NCBI RefSeq assembly: GCF_004521915.1
Contig: NZ_SDKD01000022.1
Location: 1 to 64,000 of the forward strand
DNA: 64,000 nucleotides
Direction: 5' to 3'
Source of the DNA: Brevibacillus migulae
Lineage (GTDB): Bacteria > Bacillota > Bacilli > Brevibacillales > Brevibacillaceae
Part shown: piece after piece, positions 16,653-24,538 of the stretch
How the letters are laid out: each line of letters begins with the position of its first letter
Numbering within the stretch: the stretch's first letter is position 1
Program-made: the position numbers and the translations under genes
The notes under the pieces: model-generated
The model's database searches: none
Told to the model about the DNA's origin: nothing
The model's input: only the letters and a program-made list of their open reading frames with translations

Positions 16653-17360
16653 ATGATCAATTTGGCACCTCACAATCTTTTGCATAATCACATCACTTGC
16701 ATTTATTCTCCTCTGTTTGAATTGGCATCGAGCCTCCTCGTCCTTACCCGTTCACAGACGGAAGAACGTCATCGGGAATGGGTAAACCAGACTCTCGCTG
16801 TGTTCGATCAGGAGCAATTGTCGGCAGACTTTCACTATTTTTCAGCGATTTTTCTTCGTACAATCCCGTGGATCTTCCATCCGAACCAGACAAAAAACAT
16901 TCAGAATAGCGAAGAGATGTATGAATACTTGCTGAATATTCCGCTTGAGACCTTTCACGAAGCATGTTCCACTGCATTGCATGGCGAAAAAATCGTGCAA
17001 GTACAAAAGCCGCTTCCAGTCGAAATTGATCTGCAGCGTGATCCGGAATTCGTCAGAGGCCGATTCCTCTTGTTTATGGCAGCTTATTGGGAATTGTTTT
17101 TTTCTTCAACATGGGAGCGCATCCTTCTTCTCCTCGAGAAAGAAGCGGCACAAATCAAAGAAGCCTGCACATCTGTTGAACAATTTTCTCATTTTCTCCA
17201 ATCCCGAGCTTTTCCGTCGCCACAGGGTGAAAACCAGCAAACGGACCCACATCCAGATGAACTTCAATATGTGCACATGTACCCCAGTGTCTTTTACGAG
17301 GGAATCCCCATTTTTCACTCCCGTTCTGGCACTGGCCACTTTCTTTACCCGATCCATTGA
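16653..17360 (+). CDS. DUF5937-like protein, probably a truncated ArsR-type regulator
   Basis: A 235-residue protein. Its first part ('YSPLFELASSLLVLTRSQTEERHREW') resembles the DUF5937 domain that precedes a winged helix in ArsR-type regulators of Firmicutes. Such regulators usually run to 300 residues or more with a C-terminal helix-turn-helix. Here the reading frame stops after 'SVFYEGIPIFHSRSGTGHFL' with no visible helix-turn-helix and meets a terminator, so the DNA-binding half is probably lost. ATG at 16653, with a weak RBS (AAGAGGGGATGCGG). Confidence 0.5.
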   Translation: MINLAPHNLLHNHITCIYSPLFELASSLLVLTRSQTEERHREWVNQTLAVFDQEQLSADFHYFSAIFLRTIPWIFHPNQTKNIQNSEEMYEYLLNIPLETFHEACSTALHGEKIVQVQKPLPVEIDLQRDPEFVRGRFLLFMAAYWELFFSSTWERILLLLEKEAAQIKEACTSVEQFSHFLQSRAFPSPQGENQQTDPHPDELQYVHMYPSVFYEGIPIFHSRSGTGHFLYPIH

Positions 17361-17368
17361 AGGCAAAA

Positions 17369-17416
17369 AGACGCCCACCCTGCTTCACCATCCATGTGCA
17401 GGGGGGGCGTCTTATC
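17369..17416 (+). terminator. Terminator
   Basis: GACGCCCaCCCTGC and GCAGGGGGGGCGTC form a long GC-rich stem, followed by TTATC. It closes the DUF5937-like gene. Confidence 0.65.
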
Positions 17417-17417
17417 A

Positions 17418-17573
17418 TCACTTCGCCCATTTTCTCATATTCGCTAAGATAAGCTTGTCCAATTCCTGGCTGATCTTCAGAATCTCCGGATCGATAAAAT
17501 AAAAGCTTCTTTTTTCTGCAGCCTTTACCAAGTCACTTCGCACTTCTTCCAATAATGACTGTGACTGATTCAT
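17418..17573 (-). CDS. Spo0E-like aspartyl-phosphate phosphatase
   Basis: A 51-residue helical hairpin protein. It contains the Spo0E family signature SQELD in 'LKISQELDKLI' near the C-terminus; these proteins dephosphorylate Spo0A~P and so delay sporulation. The first helix ('MNQSQSLLEEVRSDLVKAAE') and the second fit the family, whose members are usually 50-90 residues. The ATG is behind GGAGGAGACC. It is a lone gene between two terminator regions. Confidence 0.8.
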   Translation of the reverse strand: MNQSQSLLEEVRSDLVKAAEKRSFYFIDPEILKISQELDKLILANMRKWAK

Positions 17574-17707
17574 TTCGGTCTCCTCCGCTCGACTTTTCCT
17601 CCCACTATTTTACAATAAACGCATGGAAGTGGGAACAGCCAAACACAAAAAGTCATGCATCACTTTTCGACACATGACTTATACAAGAGCGCGAAATACC
17701 GCAAATC

Positions 17708-18112
17708 TTAACTAACTTTGATGATAACCATGATGATAATGAAGATTGTCAATAAAATGCTGACTACCTGCAGTTTCTTGATACTCGCTTGGTAATCGCG
17801 TCCGGCCTGTGCATCCGACTGGATCGTCTTTAGCGTTTTCGAAGCGATCCCAATCATGGCCCCGATTGCGAGAAAGACAATAATCACCATCAACAGCCAC
17901 GTGCTAAAAACCCAACCGCTTTGCATCAAACCTGTAATCAGTGAAACCAGCAGGATGAAGTTCGGAATACGCAAAAATACCGTCAGTTTCCGCGCACGCT
18001 CCGCTGCCTGGGCAGCACTAAGCTTGCCAAATCCCATCGCAAAGAAAGGCAGTACAATACAGGCAATGATAAATACCGCCGCTGTGCTGTGGATCATTCC
18101 CGTTACCGTCAT
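17708..18112 (-). CDS. Four-helix integral membrane protein
   Basis: A 134-residue protein with four predicted membrane helices (about 8-28, 45-63, 68-90, 112-132) and a short charged loop before the last one ('TIQSDAQAGRDYQASIKK'). No enzyme motif is visible. It starts at an ATG behind GGGGGGAATATGG. It lies downstream of the pdh operon, separated by a terminator. Confidence 0.7.
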   Translation of the reverse strand: MTVTGMIHSTAAVFIIACIVLPFFAMGFGKLSAAQAAERARKLTVFLRIPNFILLVSLITGLMQSGWVFSTWLLMVIIVFLAIGAMIGIASKTLKTIQSDAQAGRDYQASIKKLQVVSILLTIFIIIMVIIKVS

Positions 18113-18163
18113 GAAACCATATTCCCCCCATAATTTATTCTGTTAGATCGTGTTTTCTCGAAA

Positions 18164-18201
18164 AAAAGAGAAGGGATGAGAGAAATCCCTTCTCTTTTTC
18201 A
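18164..18201. terminator. Bidirectional terminator of the pdh operon
   Basis: AAAAAGAGAAGGGAT and ATCCCTTCTCTTTTT are perfect 15-nt arms around an 8-nt loop. It ends the leftward pdhA-D transcript. Confidence 0.85.
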
Positions 18202-18207
18202 TCTGTT

Positions 18208-19617
18208 TTATTTTACCACATGAATCGGTCGACCTAAAGCCAGTTCAGCAGCTTCCATGGTTACTTCACCCAAAGTCGGATGCGCGTGGATGGTCAGCTC
18301 GATGTCTTCAAGCGTTGCACCCATTTCGATCGCGAGTCCAATTTCGGCGATGATGTTGGATGCTTCTGGTCCAACGATTTGCGCACCGAGTACGATGTTG
18401 GTCCCTTTTTCAGCTACCAGCTTCACAAAACCTTCGCCAGCATTTACAGAAAGCGCGCGGCCATTCGCTGCAAATGGGAAACGACCTGTAACGACGTCGA
18501 ATCCTTTCTCTTTTGCTTCACGCTCACTGAGTCCTACGCTCGCCATTTCCGGATCGGAGAACACTACAGCTGGAATCGCTTTGTAGTCTACCTCTGCCGG
18601 ATGCCCTGCGATTGCTTCTGCCGCTACTTTTCCTTCATAAGAAGCTTTGTGCGCGAGAGCAGGACCCGGCACGATATCACCAATGGCGTACACGTTTGGA
18701 ATACTTGTCAGCCCTTGTTTATCCACTTCGATGTAGCCGCGCTCGTTCATCTTCATCCCGATTTCTTTCAAGCCCAGTTCATCGGTATTCGGACGACGGC
18801 CCACTGTTACCAACACATAATCTGCTTCGAACGTTTTCGCTTCGCCTTTTACTTCCGCTTTCACAATCACGCCGTTCTCGGTCTCTTCCACGCCTTGCGC
18901 AAGCGCCTTGGTATGGATATCGACATTCAGCTTTTTCAGCTTGCGATCGACCAGACGAGTCATGTCCGCTTCAAAGCCAGGCAGGATCTGTTCGCCGCCC
19001 TCAAGAACGGTTACCTGAGTGCCGAACTTGGCAAATACGGTACCCAGCTCGATACCGATATAGCCGCCGCCGATGACTACGAGGCTTTTTGGCAGCTCAG
19101 TCAGAGCCAGTGCTTCCGTAGAAGAGAGCACGCGTTTGCCAAATGGGAACGCAGGCAATTCGATCGGACGGGAACCGGTTGCGATGATGCAGTGGTTGAA
19201 ACGGTAACGGTTCACATCATAGCCATGGAATACGCGCACTTCGTTTTCGCTGACAAACAAGGCTTCCCCTTCGATCACCTGGATCTTGTGGGCCTTAAAC
19301 AATCCAGACACACCGCCTGTCAGTTTGTTCACAACGCTGCCTTTCCATTCTTGCACTTTGGCAAAGTCAACGCGTACATTTTCCATGGTGATTCCCATGT
19401 CAGCTGTATGCTGGCTGTGCTCATACGTATGGGCAGCGTGAATCAGTGCTTTGGACGGGATGCAACCGACATTCAGACACACGCCGCCAACATTTGCTTT
19501 TTCAACAACTGCTACAGTTTTCCCCATTTGAGCGGCACGGATGGCAGCTACGTAACCGCCAGGACCTGCCCCGATGACGAGAACGTCCAGTTCGGTGGTA
19601 AATTCTCCTACTACCAT
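18208..19617 (-). CDS. pdhD: Dihydrolipoyl dehydrogenase (E3)
   Basis: A 469-residue FAD enzyme that reoxidises dihydrolipoamide with NAD+. It shows GAGPGG for FAD (residues 17-22), the redox disulfide in GVCLNVGCIPSK (Cys47, Cys52), 'VIGGGYIGIELG' for NAD, the second FAD motif YAIGD, and the C-terminal active site HAHPTLGE. Length and order are standard. Its start is 5 nt from the end of pdhC, so it is the last gene of the pdh operon and serves both pyruvate and probably other 2-oxoacid complexes. Confidence 0.95.
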   Translation of the reverse strand: MVVGEFTTELDVLVIGAGPGGYVAAIRAAQMGKTVAVVEKANVGGVCLNVGCIPSKALIHAAHTYEHSQHTADMGITMENVRVDFAKVQEWKGSVVNKLTGGVSGLFKAHKIQVIEGEALFVSENEVRVFHGYDVNRYRFNHCIIATGSRPIELPAFPFGKRVLSSTEALALTELPKSLVVIGGGYIGIELGTVFAKFGTQVTVLEGGEQILPGFEADMTRLVDRKLKKLNVDIHTKALAQGVEETENGVIVKAEVKGEAKTFEADYVLVTVGRRPNTDELGLKEIGMKMNERGYIEVDKQGLTSIPNVYAIGDIVPGPALAHKASYEGKVAAEAIAGHPAEVDYKAIPAVVFSDPEMASVGLSEREAKEKGFDVVTGRFPFAANGRALSVNAGEGFVKLVAEKGTNIVLGAQIVGPEASNIIAEIGLAIEMGATLEDIELTIHAHPTLGEVTMEAAELALGRPIHVVK

Positions 19618-19621
19618 GTTG

Positions 19622-21013
19622 TTATCCCTCCATTATCAACAGCGTAGGGTTTTCCAACAGCTGCTTCAGGTAGTTCATAAAGCGTTGAGCCGGTTCTCCG
19701 TCGATCAAACGGTGGTCGAAGCTGAGCGAGAGATGCAGCACTTGGCCAACCGTGATCTCGCCGTTTTTCACGATCGGTTTTTCGCTGATGCGGCCAACAC
19801 CCAGGATCGCTACTTCAGGATGGTTAATCACTGGAGTGAAGAACATGCCGCCTGCAGATCCGATGTTGGTGATGCTGAAGGTAGAGCCTTTCAGTTCATC
19901 AGCGGTTGCTTTGCGGTCACGTGCTTTCACAGCCAACTCATTGATTTCAGATGCTACATCAAAGATCGATTTGCGATCCGCCGATTTGACAACCGGTACG
20001 AGCAAACCTTCGTCTGTCGAAGCGGCGATCCCGATGTTGTAGTATTTTTTGAAGATGATTTCTTGTTTTTCATCATCGATGGAAGCATTCAGCTCTGGGA
20101 ACTTTTTCAAACCCGCTACTACAGCTTTTACGATGAAAGGCAGGTAGGTCAGCTTGATGCCTTTTGCTTCAGCAAGAGGCTTGCCTTCTTTACGCAGGTT
20201 CACCAGCCCGGTTACGTCCACTTCGTCGAAAATGGTTACGTGCGGAGCAGTGTACGCAGATTTCACCATTGCTTTCGCGATCGCTTTGCGGATGCCTTTC
20301 AACGGTACGCGCTCTTCCACTTCGCCTGCTTGTGCATTGTAATGTACAGTTGGTGTCGCGGCTGCTTGAGCTGCGTTTGTTGCCACCGCTGCAGGTGCCG
20401 CTGCTTCAGTCGCAACTGGAGCTGCTGCTGCCGTTTGAGGTGCAACTGCACCGCCTGCAACGAAACGATCTACGTCTTCACGGGTAATACGGCCGAATTT
20501 GCCTGTTCCTGGAACGACAGCCAGCTGTACGCCTTTTTCACGTGCATACTTACGCACAGATGGAGTAGCCAAAACATGCTTGCGATCAATTGGCGCAGCA
20601 GCAGGAGCAGGTGCAGCAGCTGCCAGAGGCGTATCCAATGCTTGGTTTGCATTCGCACTCACTTGCGCACCGATATCGCAACCCGGTTCCAATTCAGCTG
20701 CTGGCGCTGGAGTTGCTGCCGCCGCTGGAGCTGCATCCGCATGACCATGGTCAGGCAGATTCGGAATTTCGCCTTCTGCTTCAAAAGATACGAGTGGGTC
20801 ACCCACTACGCATACGGTTCCTTCGGTTACTTTCAGTTCCAATACTTTTCCTTTTACAGGAGATGGAACTTCTACAACCGCTTTATCATTTTGCACTTCC
20901 ATAATCACTTGATCTTCTTCAACTTGATCGCCTGGCTTAACGTGCCATTTCACGATTTCGCCTTCGTGTATGCCCTCTCCCAATTCCGGGAGCTTAAATA
21001 CGAAAAGACTCAC
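19622..21013 (-). CDS. pdhC: Dihydrolipoyllysine acetyltransferase (E2 of pyruvate dehydrogenase)
   Basis: A 463-residue E2. One N-terminal lipoyl domain (1-80) carries the lipoyl lysine in QNDKAVVEV (Lys44). Ala/Pro-rich linkers flank a subunit-binding domain (about 148-184, with ATPSVRKYAREKG and GRITREDVDRF). The catalytic domain (about 235-463) includes SFDHRLIDG with the active histidine. It transfers acetyl groups from E1 to CoA. The ATG is behind GAGGAGGG. An intergenic hairpin separates it from pdhB. Confidence 0.95.
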   Translation of the reverse strand: MSLFVFKLPELGEGIHEGEIVKWHVKPGDQVEEDQVIMEVQNDKAVVEVPSPVKGKVLELKVTEGTVCVVGDPLVSFEAEGEIPNLPDHGHADAAPAAAATPAPAAELEPGCDIGAQVSANANQALDTPLAAAAPAPAAAPIDRKHVLATPSVRKYAREKGVQLAVVPGTGKFGRITREDVDRFVAGGAVAPQTAAAAPVATEAAAPAAVATNAAQAAATPTVHYNAQAGEVEERVPLKGIRKAIAKAMVKSAYTAPHVTIFDEVDVTGLVNLRKEGKPLAEAKGIKLTYLPFIVKAVVAGLKKFPELNASIDDEKQEIIFKKYYNIGIAASTDEGLLVPVVKSADRKSIFDVASEINELAVKARDRKATADELKGSTFSITNIGSAGGMFFTPVINHPEVAILGVGRISEKPIVKNGEITVGQVLHLSLSFDHRLIDGEPAQRFMNYLKQLLENPTLLIMEG

Positions 21014-21059
21014 GAGAAACCCTCCTCAAACAGATGTGGTCATGAATAAGACTTGAGAA

Positions 21060-21084
21060 AGGCGGAAAGCTGTCCTTTCCGCCG
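21060..21084 (-). promoter_or_regulatory. pdhB-pdhC intergenic hairpin
   Basis: GGCGGAAAG and CTTTCCGCC pair perfectly around a 5-nt loop. On the transcribed strand it is followed by TTTCTC, a poor U tract. It probably acts as a partial terminator or an mRNA-stability/processing element that sets the E1 to E2/E3 ratio. Confidence 0.6.
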
Positions 21085-21093
21085 GTATGTTTC

Positions 21094-22074
21094 TTAGAAA
21101 TCAAGAACTTGGGTAGCTGCATCGATCACGCGTTTTACATCTGGCAGCCAGATATCTTCCGCTTGCGCAAAAGGATATACCGTGTCAGGTGCAGTTACGC
21201 GCAATACTGGCGCTTCCAGGTGGAGGATGGCTTTCTCATTGATTTGTGCAATGATTTCAGCTGCAACACCTGCGTGTTTTTGTGCTTCTTGAACCACGAT
21301 CGCCCGGTTGGTTTTTTGTACGGAAGCCAGCACAGTTTCCATGTCCAATGGCGTGATGGTGCGCAGGTCGATGACTTCAACCTTCGCTCCACGCGCTTTT
21401 TCCAACTCTTCTGCCGCTTTCAGGCTAGTATGTACCATAGCACCGTAAGTGATGATGGTCAGATCGCTGCCTTCGCGTACTACGTTTGCTTTTCCAATTG
21501 GAATGGTGTATTCGCCCTCTGGCACTTCACCGCGGAAAGAGCGGTACAGCTTCATATGCTCAAGGAAGATTACCGGATCGTTATCGCGGATCGCAGAGAT
21601 CAACAGTCCTTTTGCATCGTAAGGGTTGGAAGGAATGACGACCTTCACCCCTGGAGTTTGCAGGAACAAACCTTCCAGCGAGTCAGCATGCAGCTCAGGT
21701 GTTTTTACCCCGCCGCCAAATGGAGAACGGAAGGTAATCGGGCTGTTGAAGCGTCCGCCGGAACGGAAACGCATACGCGCTGCTTGGGAAGCGACCATGT
21801 CGAACACTTCAAACACAAAACCAAAGAACTGAATTTCCGCTACTGGACGGAAGCCATTTACGGAAAGACCCACTGCCAAACCACCGATTCCGGATTCAGC
21901 AAGAGGTGTATCGAATACACGGTGTTCACCGAATTCTTTTTGCAAACCTTCCGTCACGCGGAAAACGCCGCCGTTAACGCCGACGTCTTCCCCGAACACG
22001 AGTACTTTTTCGTCGCGTGCAAGCTCAACGCGCATTGCGTCGTTTATCGCTTGAACCATTGTCATTTGTGCCAT
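21094..22074 (-). CDS. pdhB: Pyruvate dehydrogenase E1 subunit beta
   Basis: A 326-residue transketolase-like subunit. It begins with 'MTMVQAINDAMRVELARDE' and contains GEDVGVNGGVFRVTEGL, 'PLAESGIGGLAVGLSVNG' and the C-terminal 'VLRVTAPDTVYPFA', all characteristic of the beta chain that completes the thiamine diphosphate site. It lies three bases after pdhA and is the second gene of the operon. Confidence 0.95.
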   Translation of the reverse strand: MAQMTMVQAINDAMRVELARDEKVLVFGEDVGVNGGVFRVTEGLQKEFGEHRVFDTPLAESGIGGLAVGLSVNGFRPVAEIQFFGFVFEVFDMVASQAARMRFRSGGRFNSPITFRSPFGGGVKTPELHADSLEGLFLQTPGVKVVIPSNPYDAKGLLISAIRDNDPVIFLEHMKLYRSFRGEVPEGEYTIPIGKANVVREGSDLTIITYGAMVHTSLKAAEELEKARGAKVEVIDLRTITPLDMETVLASVQKTNRAIVVQEAQKHAGVAAEIIAQINEKAILHLEAPVLRVTAPDTVYPFAQAEDIWLPDVKRVIDAATQVLDF

Positions 22075-22077
22075 GGA

Positions 22078-23163
22078 TTACTTCGACTCCTTTGCCGCAT
22101 ATTCTGCCTTTTGCTCTTGCAAATAGTCAGGCAGGGTCTCGAACATGACGTCGATCAAATCGGTAACTTTCATCTTCGGATATTCATCCGCTTTTTTGAT
22201 GGCGTCTGCAACTGCTTGCTTCGCTTCTTCGATGACAGCCTCTTCGTCTTTTTCGCTCCAGAGACCTTTGTTTTCCAAGAATTTGCGGAAACGAATCAAT
22301 GGGTCTTTTTGCTCCCACTCATTTTGCTCTTCGCTTTGACGATAACGAGTCGGGTCGTCACCAGCCATGGTATGCGGACCATAGCGATAAGTCAGCGCTT
22401 CGATCAACGTAGCACCTTCTCCGTTGATTCCGCGTTCTTTCGCTTCTTGTACCACTTTGTATACAGCCAGGATATCCATACCGTCTACGCGCGCGCTTGC
22501 GATACCAGCCGCTTGTGCTTTTACAGCGATGTTCTCGGCAGCTGTTTGCTTTTCGAATGGTACAGAAATGGCGTATCCGTTGTTTTGAGAGAAGAAGATC
22601 ACAGGCAGTTTGTAAACGCCTGCAAAGTTCATGCCTTCATAGAAGTCACCTTGGGAAGTCGCGCCGTCACCAAAATAAGTGATCGCCACTTTCTTCTCAC
22701 CGCGCAGCTTGTAGCCCATTGCTACACCAGTTGCTTGCGCACATTGGGAAGCGATGATGATTTGCGGCATCAATACGTTTACGCCCTCTGGAATTTGTCC
22801 ACCATGGATATGTCCACGGGAATAGAGGAACGCCTGATACATAGGGAAACCATGCCATACCATTTGTGGAATGTCACGGTAGCTTGGGAGAATGAAATCT
22901 TCCTTGTCAATCGCAGATTCGGAACCGATCATGGTTGCTTCTTGGCCCGCTACAGGAGCGTAGAAACCGAGACGGCCTTGACGGTTGAGCGAGATGGCAC
23001 GTTGGTCCCACACACGTGTGAATACCATTTTGCGCATCAAATCGCGAAGTTGATCATCAGACAGATTTGGCATCAGATCCGGACGGACCACGGTGCCATC
23101 TGGCGCTAAAATTTGCAAGGGCTCATTTCCCTTTTGTTCTACTGCTGTAGAAACGCTCATCAT
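22078..23163 (-). CDS. pdhA: Pyruvate dehydrogenase E1 subunit alpha
   Basis: A 361-residue alpha chain. The thiamine diphosphate motif is present as GDGATSQGDF followed about 27 residues later by NN ('FFSQNNGYAISVP'). 'YRDIPQMVWHGFP' and the phosphorylation-loop-like 'TYRYGPHTMAGDDPTRYR' are typical. Adjacent ATG codons follow AGAGGTGAAC; the upstream one is used here. It is the first gene of the leftward operon, preceded by a leader of about 150 nt with unusual repeats. Confidence 0.95.
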   Translation of the reverse strand: MMSVSTAVEQKGNEPLQILAPDGTVVRPDLMPNLSDDQLRDLMRKMVFTRVWDQRAISLNRQGRLGFYAPVAGQEATMIGSESAIDKEDFILPSYRDIPQMVWHGFPMYQAFLYSRGHIHGGQIPEGVNVLMPQIIIASQCAQATGVAMGYKLRGEKKVAITYFGDGATSQGDFYEGMNFAGVYKLPVIFFSQNNGYAISVPFEKQTAAENIAVKAQAAGIASARVDGMDILAVYKVVQEAKERGINGEGATLIEALTYRYGPHTMAGDDPTRYRQSEEQNEWEQKDPLIRFRKFLENKGLWSEKDEEAVIEEAKQAVADAIKKADEYPKMKVTDLIDVMFETLPDYLQEQKAEYAAKESK

Positions 23164-23187
23164 GTTCACCTCTTTATGGAATGTGGA

Positions 23188-23296
23188 GCGACACGCTTGA
23201 CAAAATTCGAGAAATCCTGTCGCGCTTATACACCCCTGTTATACCTCAGTGACAAACCCTGTTCATAGTGTATCAGTATTGATATAACAGGGTTTA
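23188..23296 (-). promoter_or_regulatory. pdh leader with mutually exclusive hairpins
   Basis: Three copies of an ACCCTGTTATA-like motif lie between promoter and pdhA: plus-strand copies at 23234-23243 and 23254-23266, and an inverted copy at 23283-23295. In the mRNA the first copy (AAACCCUGUU) can pair with either AACAGGGUUU (10 bp) or UAUAACAGGG (10 bp), but not both. A third stem (GCGACA with UGUCGC, 23188-23223) follows. This suggests a refolding leader, or DNA operators for a regulator; the sequence alone cannot decide. Confidence 0.55.
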
Positions 23297-23316
23297 TTTA
23301 TCATCTGTTATCATTT

Positions 23317-23345
23317 ATCATAAAATCTGTATTAGAATTTTTCAA
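23317..23345 (-). promoter_or_regulatory. Probable sigma-A promoter of the pdh operon
   Basis: On the minus strand TTGAAA (23345-23340) is separated by 17 bases from TATGAT (23322-23317). The position fits a transcript start near 23310. Confidence 0.6.
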
Positions 23346-23385
23346 GGTTTTGTTTGTAAAATCATGCAATTAGGAGTTGATTTTC

Positions 23386-24123
23386 GTGGAGGATTACCTG
23401 AAAAGAACCATTGTAAAAGAAACGGTGCCGAGCACTTTGCTCGATTCTCCTCGTCCCATCAAGATCTATCTTCCGCCCGGATACAATGAGCTGCTCTCCT
23501 ACCCCGTCGTCTATTGCCAAGACGGGAACGACTTTTTTACGATGGGCAGAATCGCGACGATCGCCAATCAACTGATCCTCGAAGAAGGAATGGAGCCCGT
23601 CATCATCGTCGGCGTCTCCGTCGAGCGAAGCAAACGCACCAGCGAATACTCGCCAGTCGGTTCTCTTAACGAACGATATAAACAGTTTTTCATACAAGAG
23701 CTGCTCCCCTTTGTCGAGGGGCGGTATCCAATCCGCAAAGACTCTCGCTCACGCATCCTGGCAGGCGATTCGCTGGGGGGAACGGTTTCCCTGCATATCG
23801 CCTTGGATGCTCCCGAGCTGTTTGCAAATGTCCTTGCCCTCTCCGGCGCATTCTTCAAACCGACCCTCGATCAGCTCAACGAGAAAGCAGATCTGTCATG
23901 GCTAAACATCTGGATGATCGTCGGACTGGATGAGCTCCAAGTAGAAACCCATATCGGCACGTTCGACTTTGTTGAATGGAACCGTAAAGCAAAAGTCCTC
24001 TTGGCACAAAAAAACGCCCAGCTCACCTACGGGGAACAGCCGGGGGATCATCTCTGGGGATTTTGGCAAAGAGTGCTGCCTGATGGGCTCACACACTTTT
24101 TCCCGATCGACGGCTTGCGCTAA
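23386..24123 (+). CDS. Alpha/beta hydrolase, esterase D family (YbbA/Fes-like)
   Basis: A 245-residue hydrolase. 'IKIYLPPGYNE' and YPVVYCQDGNDFF open the fold, the nucleophile is Ser in GDSLGG, and the C-terminal GEQPGDHLWGFW probably supplies the histidine. The family includes carbohydrate esterases and siderophore esterases; no signal peptide, so cytosolic. The start is taken as the GTG nine bases after AGGAG; a TTG at 23377 abuts the RBS. It is transcribed divergently from pdhA. Confidence 0.8.
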   Translation: MEDYLKRTIVKETVPSTLLDSPRPIKIYLPPGYNELLSYPVVYCQDGNDFFTMGRIATIANQLILEEGMEPVIIVGVSVERSKRTSEYSPVGSLNERYKQFFIQELLPFVEGRYPIRKDSRSRILAGDSLGGTVSLHIALDAPELFANVLALSGAFFKPTLDQLNEKADLSWLNIWMIVGLDELQVETHIGTFDFVEWNRKAKVLLAQKNAQLTYGEQPGDHLWGFWQRVLPDGLTHFFPIDGLR

Positions 24124-24126
24124 CGA

Positions 24127-24321
24127 TTAATAAATGCCGTTGATTTCCTGAATATCTTGGTAGGCATAATGCCGTCCATCCACCAAATAAATGCCGTCAC
24201 TGGTTGCCTGGTCAATTTCACCGGCAATTTGTTGATCATCCTTCAACACGATATTGACAATCTTGCTCTCTTCCCGCTTCATCTGTTTTTCGATGGTAGC
24301 GCGATCTTTTGCTGAAATCAT
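24127..24321 (-). CDS. Small protein with a YolD/Sm-like beta-barrel pattern
   Basis: A 64-residue protein with a charged helix at the start (AKDRATIEKQMKREESK), then alternating beta strands (KIVNIVLKDDQQIAGEI, GIYLVDGRHYAYQDI) ending in IQEING. The strand pattern resembles the YolD-like or Sm-like small barrels; this is a weak similarity. It starts at one of two ATGs behind GTGAGGG; the second has better spacing. Confidence 0.55.
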   Translation of the reverse strand: MISAKDRATIEKQMKREESKIVNIVLKDDQQIAGEIDQATSDGIYLVDGRHYAYQDIQEINGIY

Positions 24322-24417
24322 GTTCATCCCTCACTTTAATGTAGGCATACTCCTATTATTGCTAAGCGAGGGGGGATTTACTCCCAAAACATACCGTATG
24401 TCGTCCGTTCAATCTCA

Positions 24418-24447
24418 TTGACTTTTTGTTTAATCAAGTGCTATACT
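24418..24447 (+). promoter_or_regulatory. Sigma-A promoter of the amino acid permease
   Basis: TTGACT (24418-24423) and TATACT (24442-24447) are separated by 18 bases, just upstream of the leader terminator and the permease gene. Confidence 0.75.
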
Positions 24448-24477
24448 GACCTTCGTTCAATACAAAGCGAATGGATA

Positions 24478-24515
24478 CAAAAACGCCCTGAACCTGAGTT
24501 CATCGCGTTTTTTTC
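24478..24515 (+). terminator. Terminator inside the permease leader (attenuator candidate)
   Basis: AAACGC..TGAAC pairs with GTTCA..GCGTTT around CTGA and is followed by a run of T. It lies between the promoter and the permease ORF, so it could attenuate the gene. A six-codon frame (MDTKTP, 24471-24491) overlaps its 5' arm and might act as a leader peptide. Confidence 0.6.
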
Positions 24516-24538
24516 TTTTCAGGAGGTACCACATACAA

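Noticed and set aside
21109..23109. A 666-codon plus-strand frame opposite pdhB and pdhA
   Set aside because: It is a codon-bias shadow of the well-supported pdh genes.
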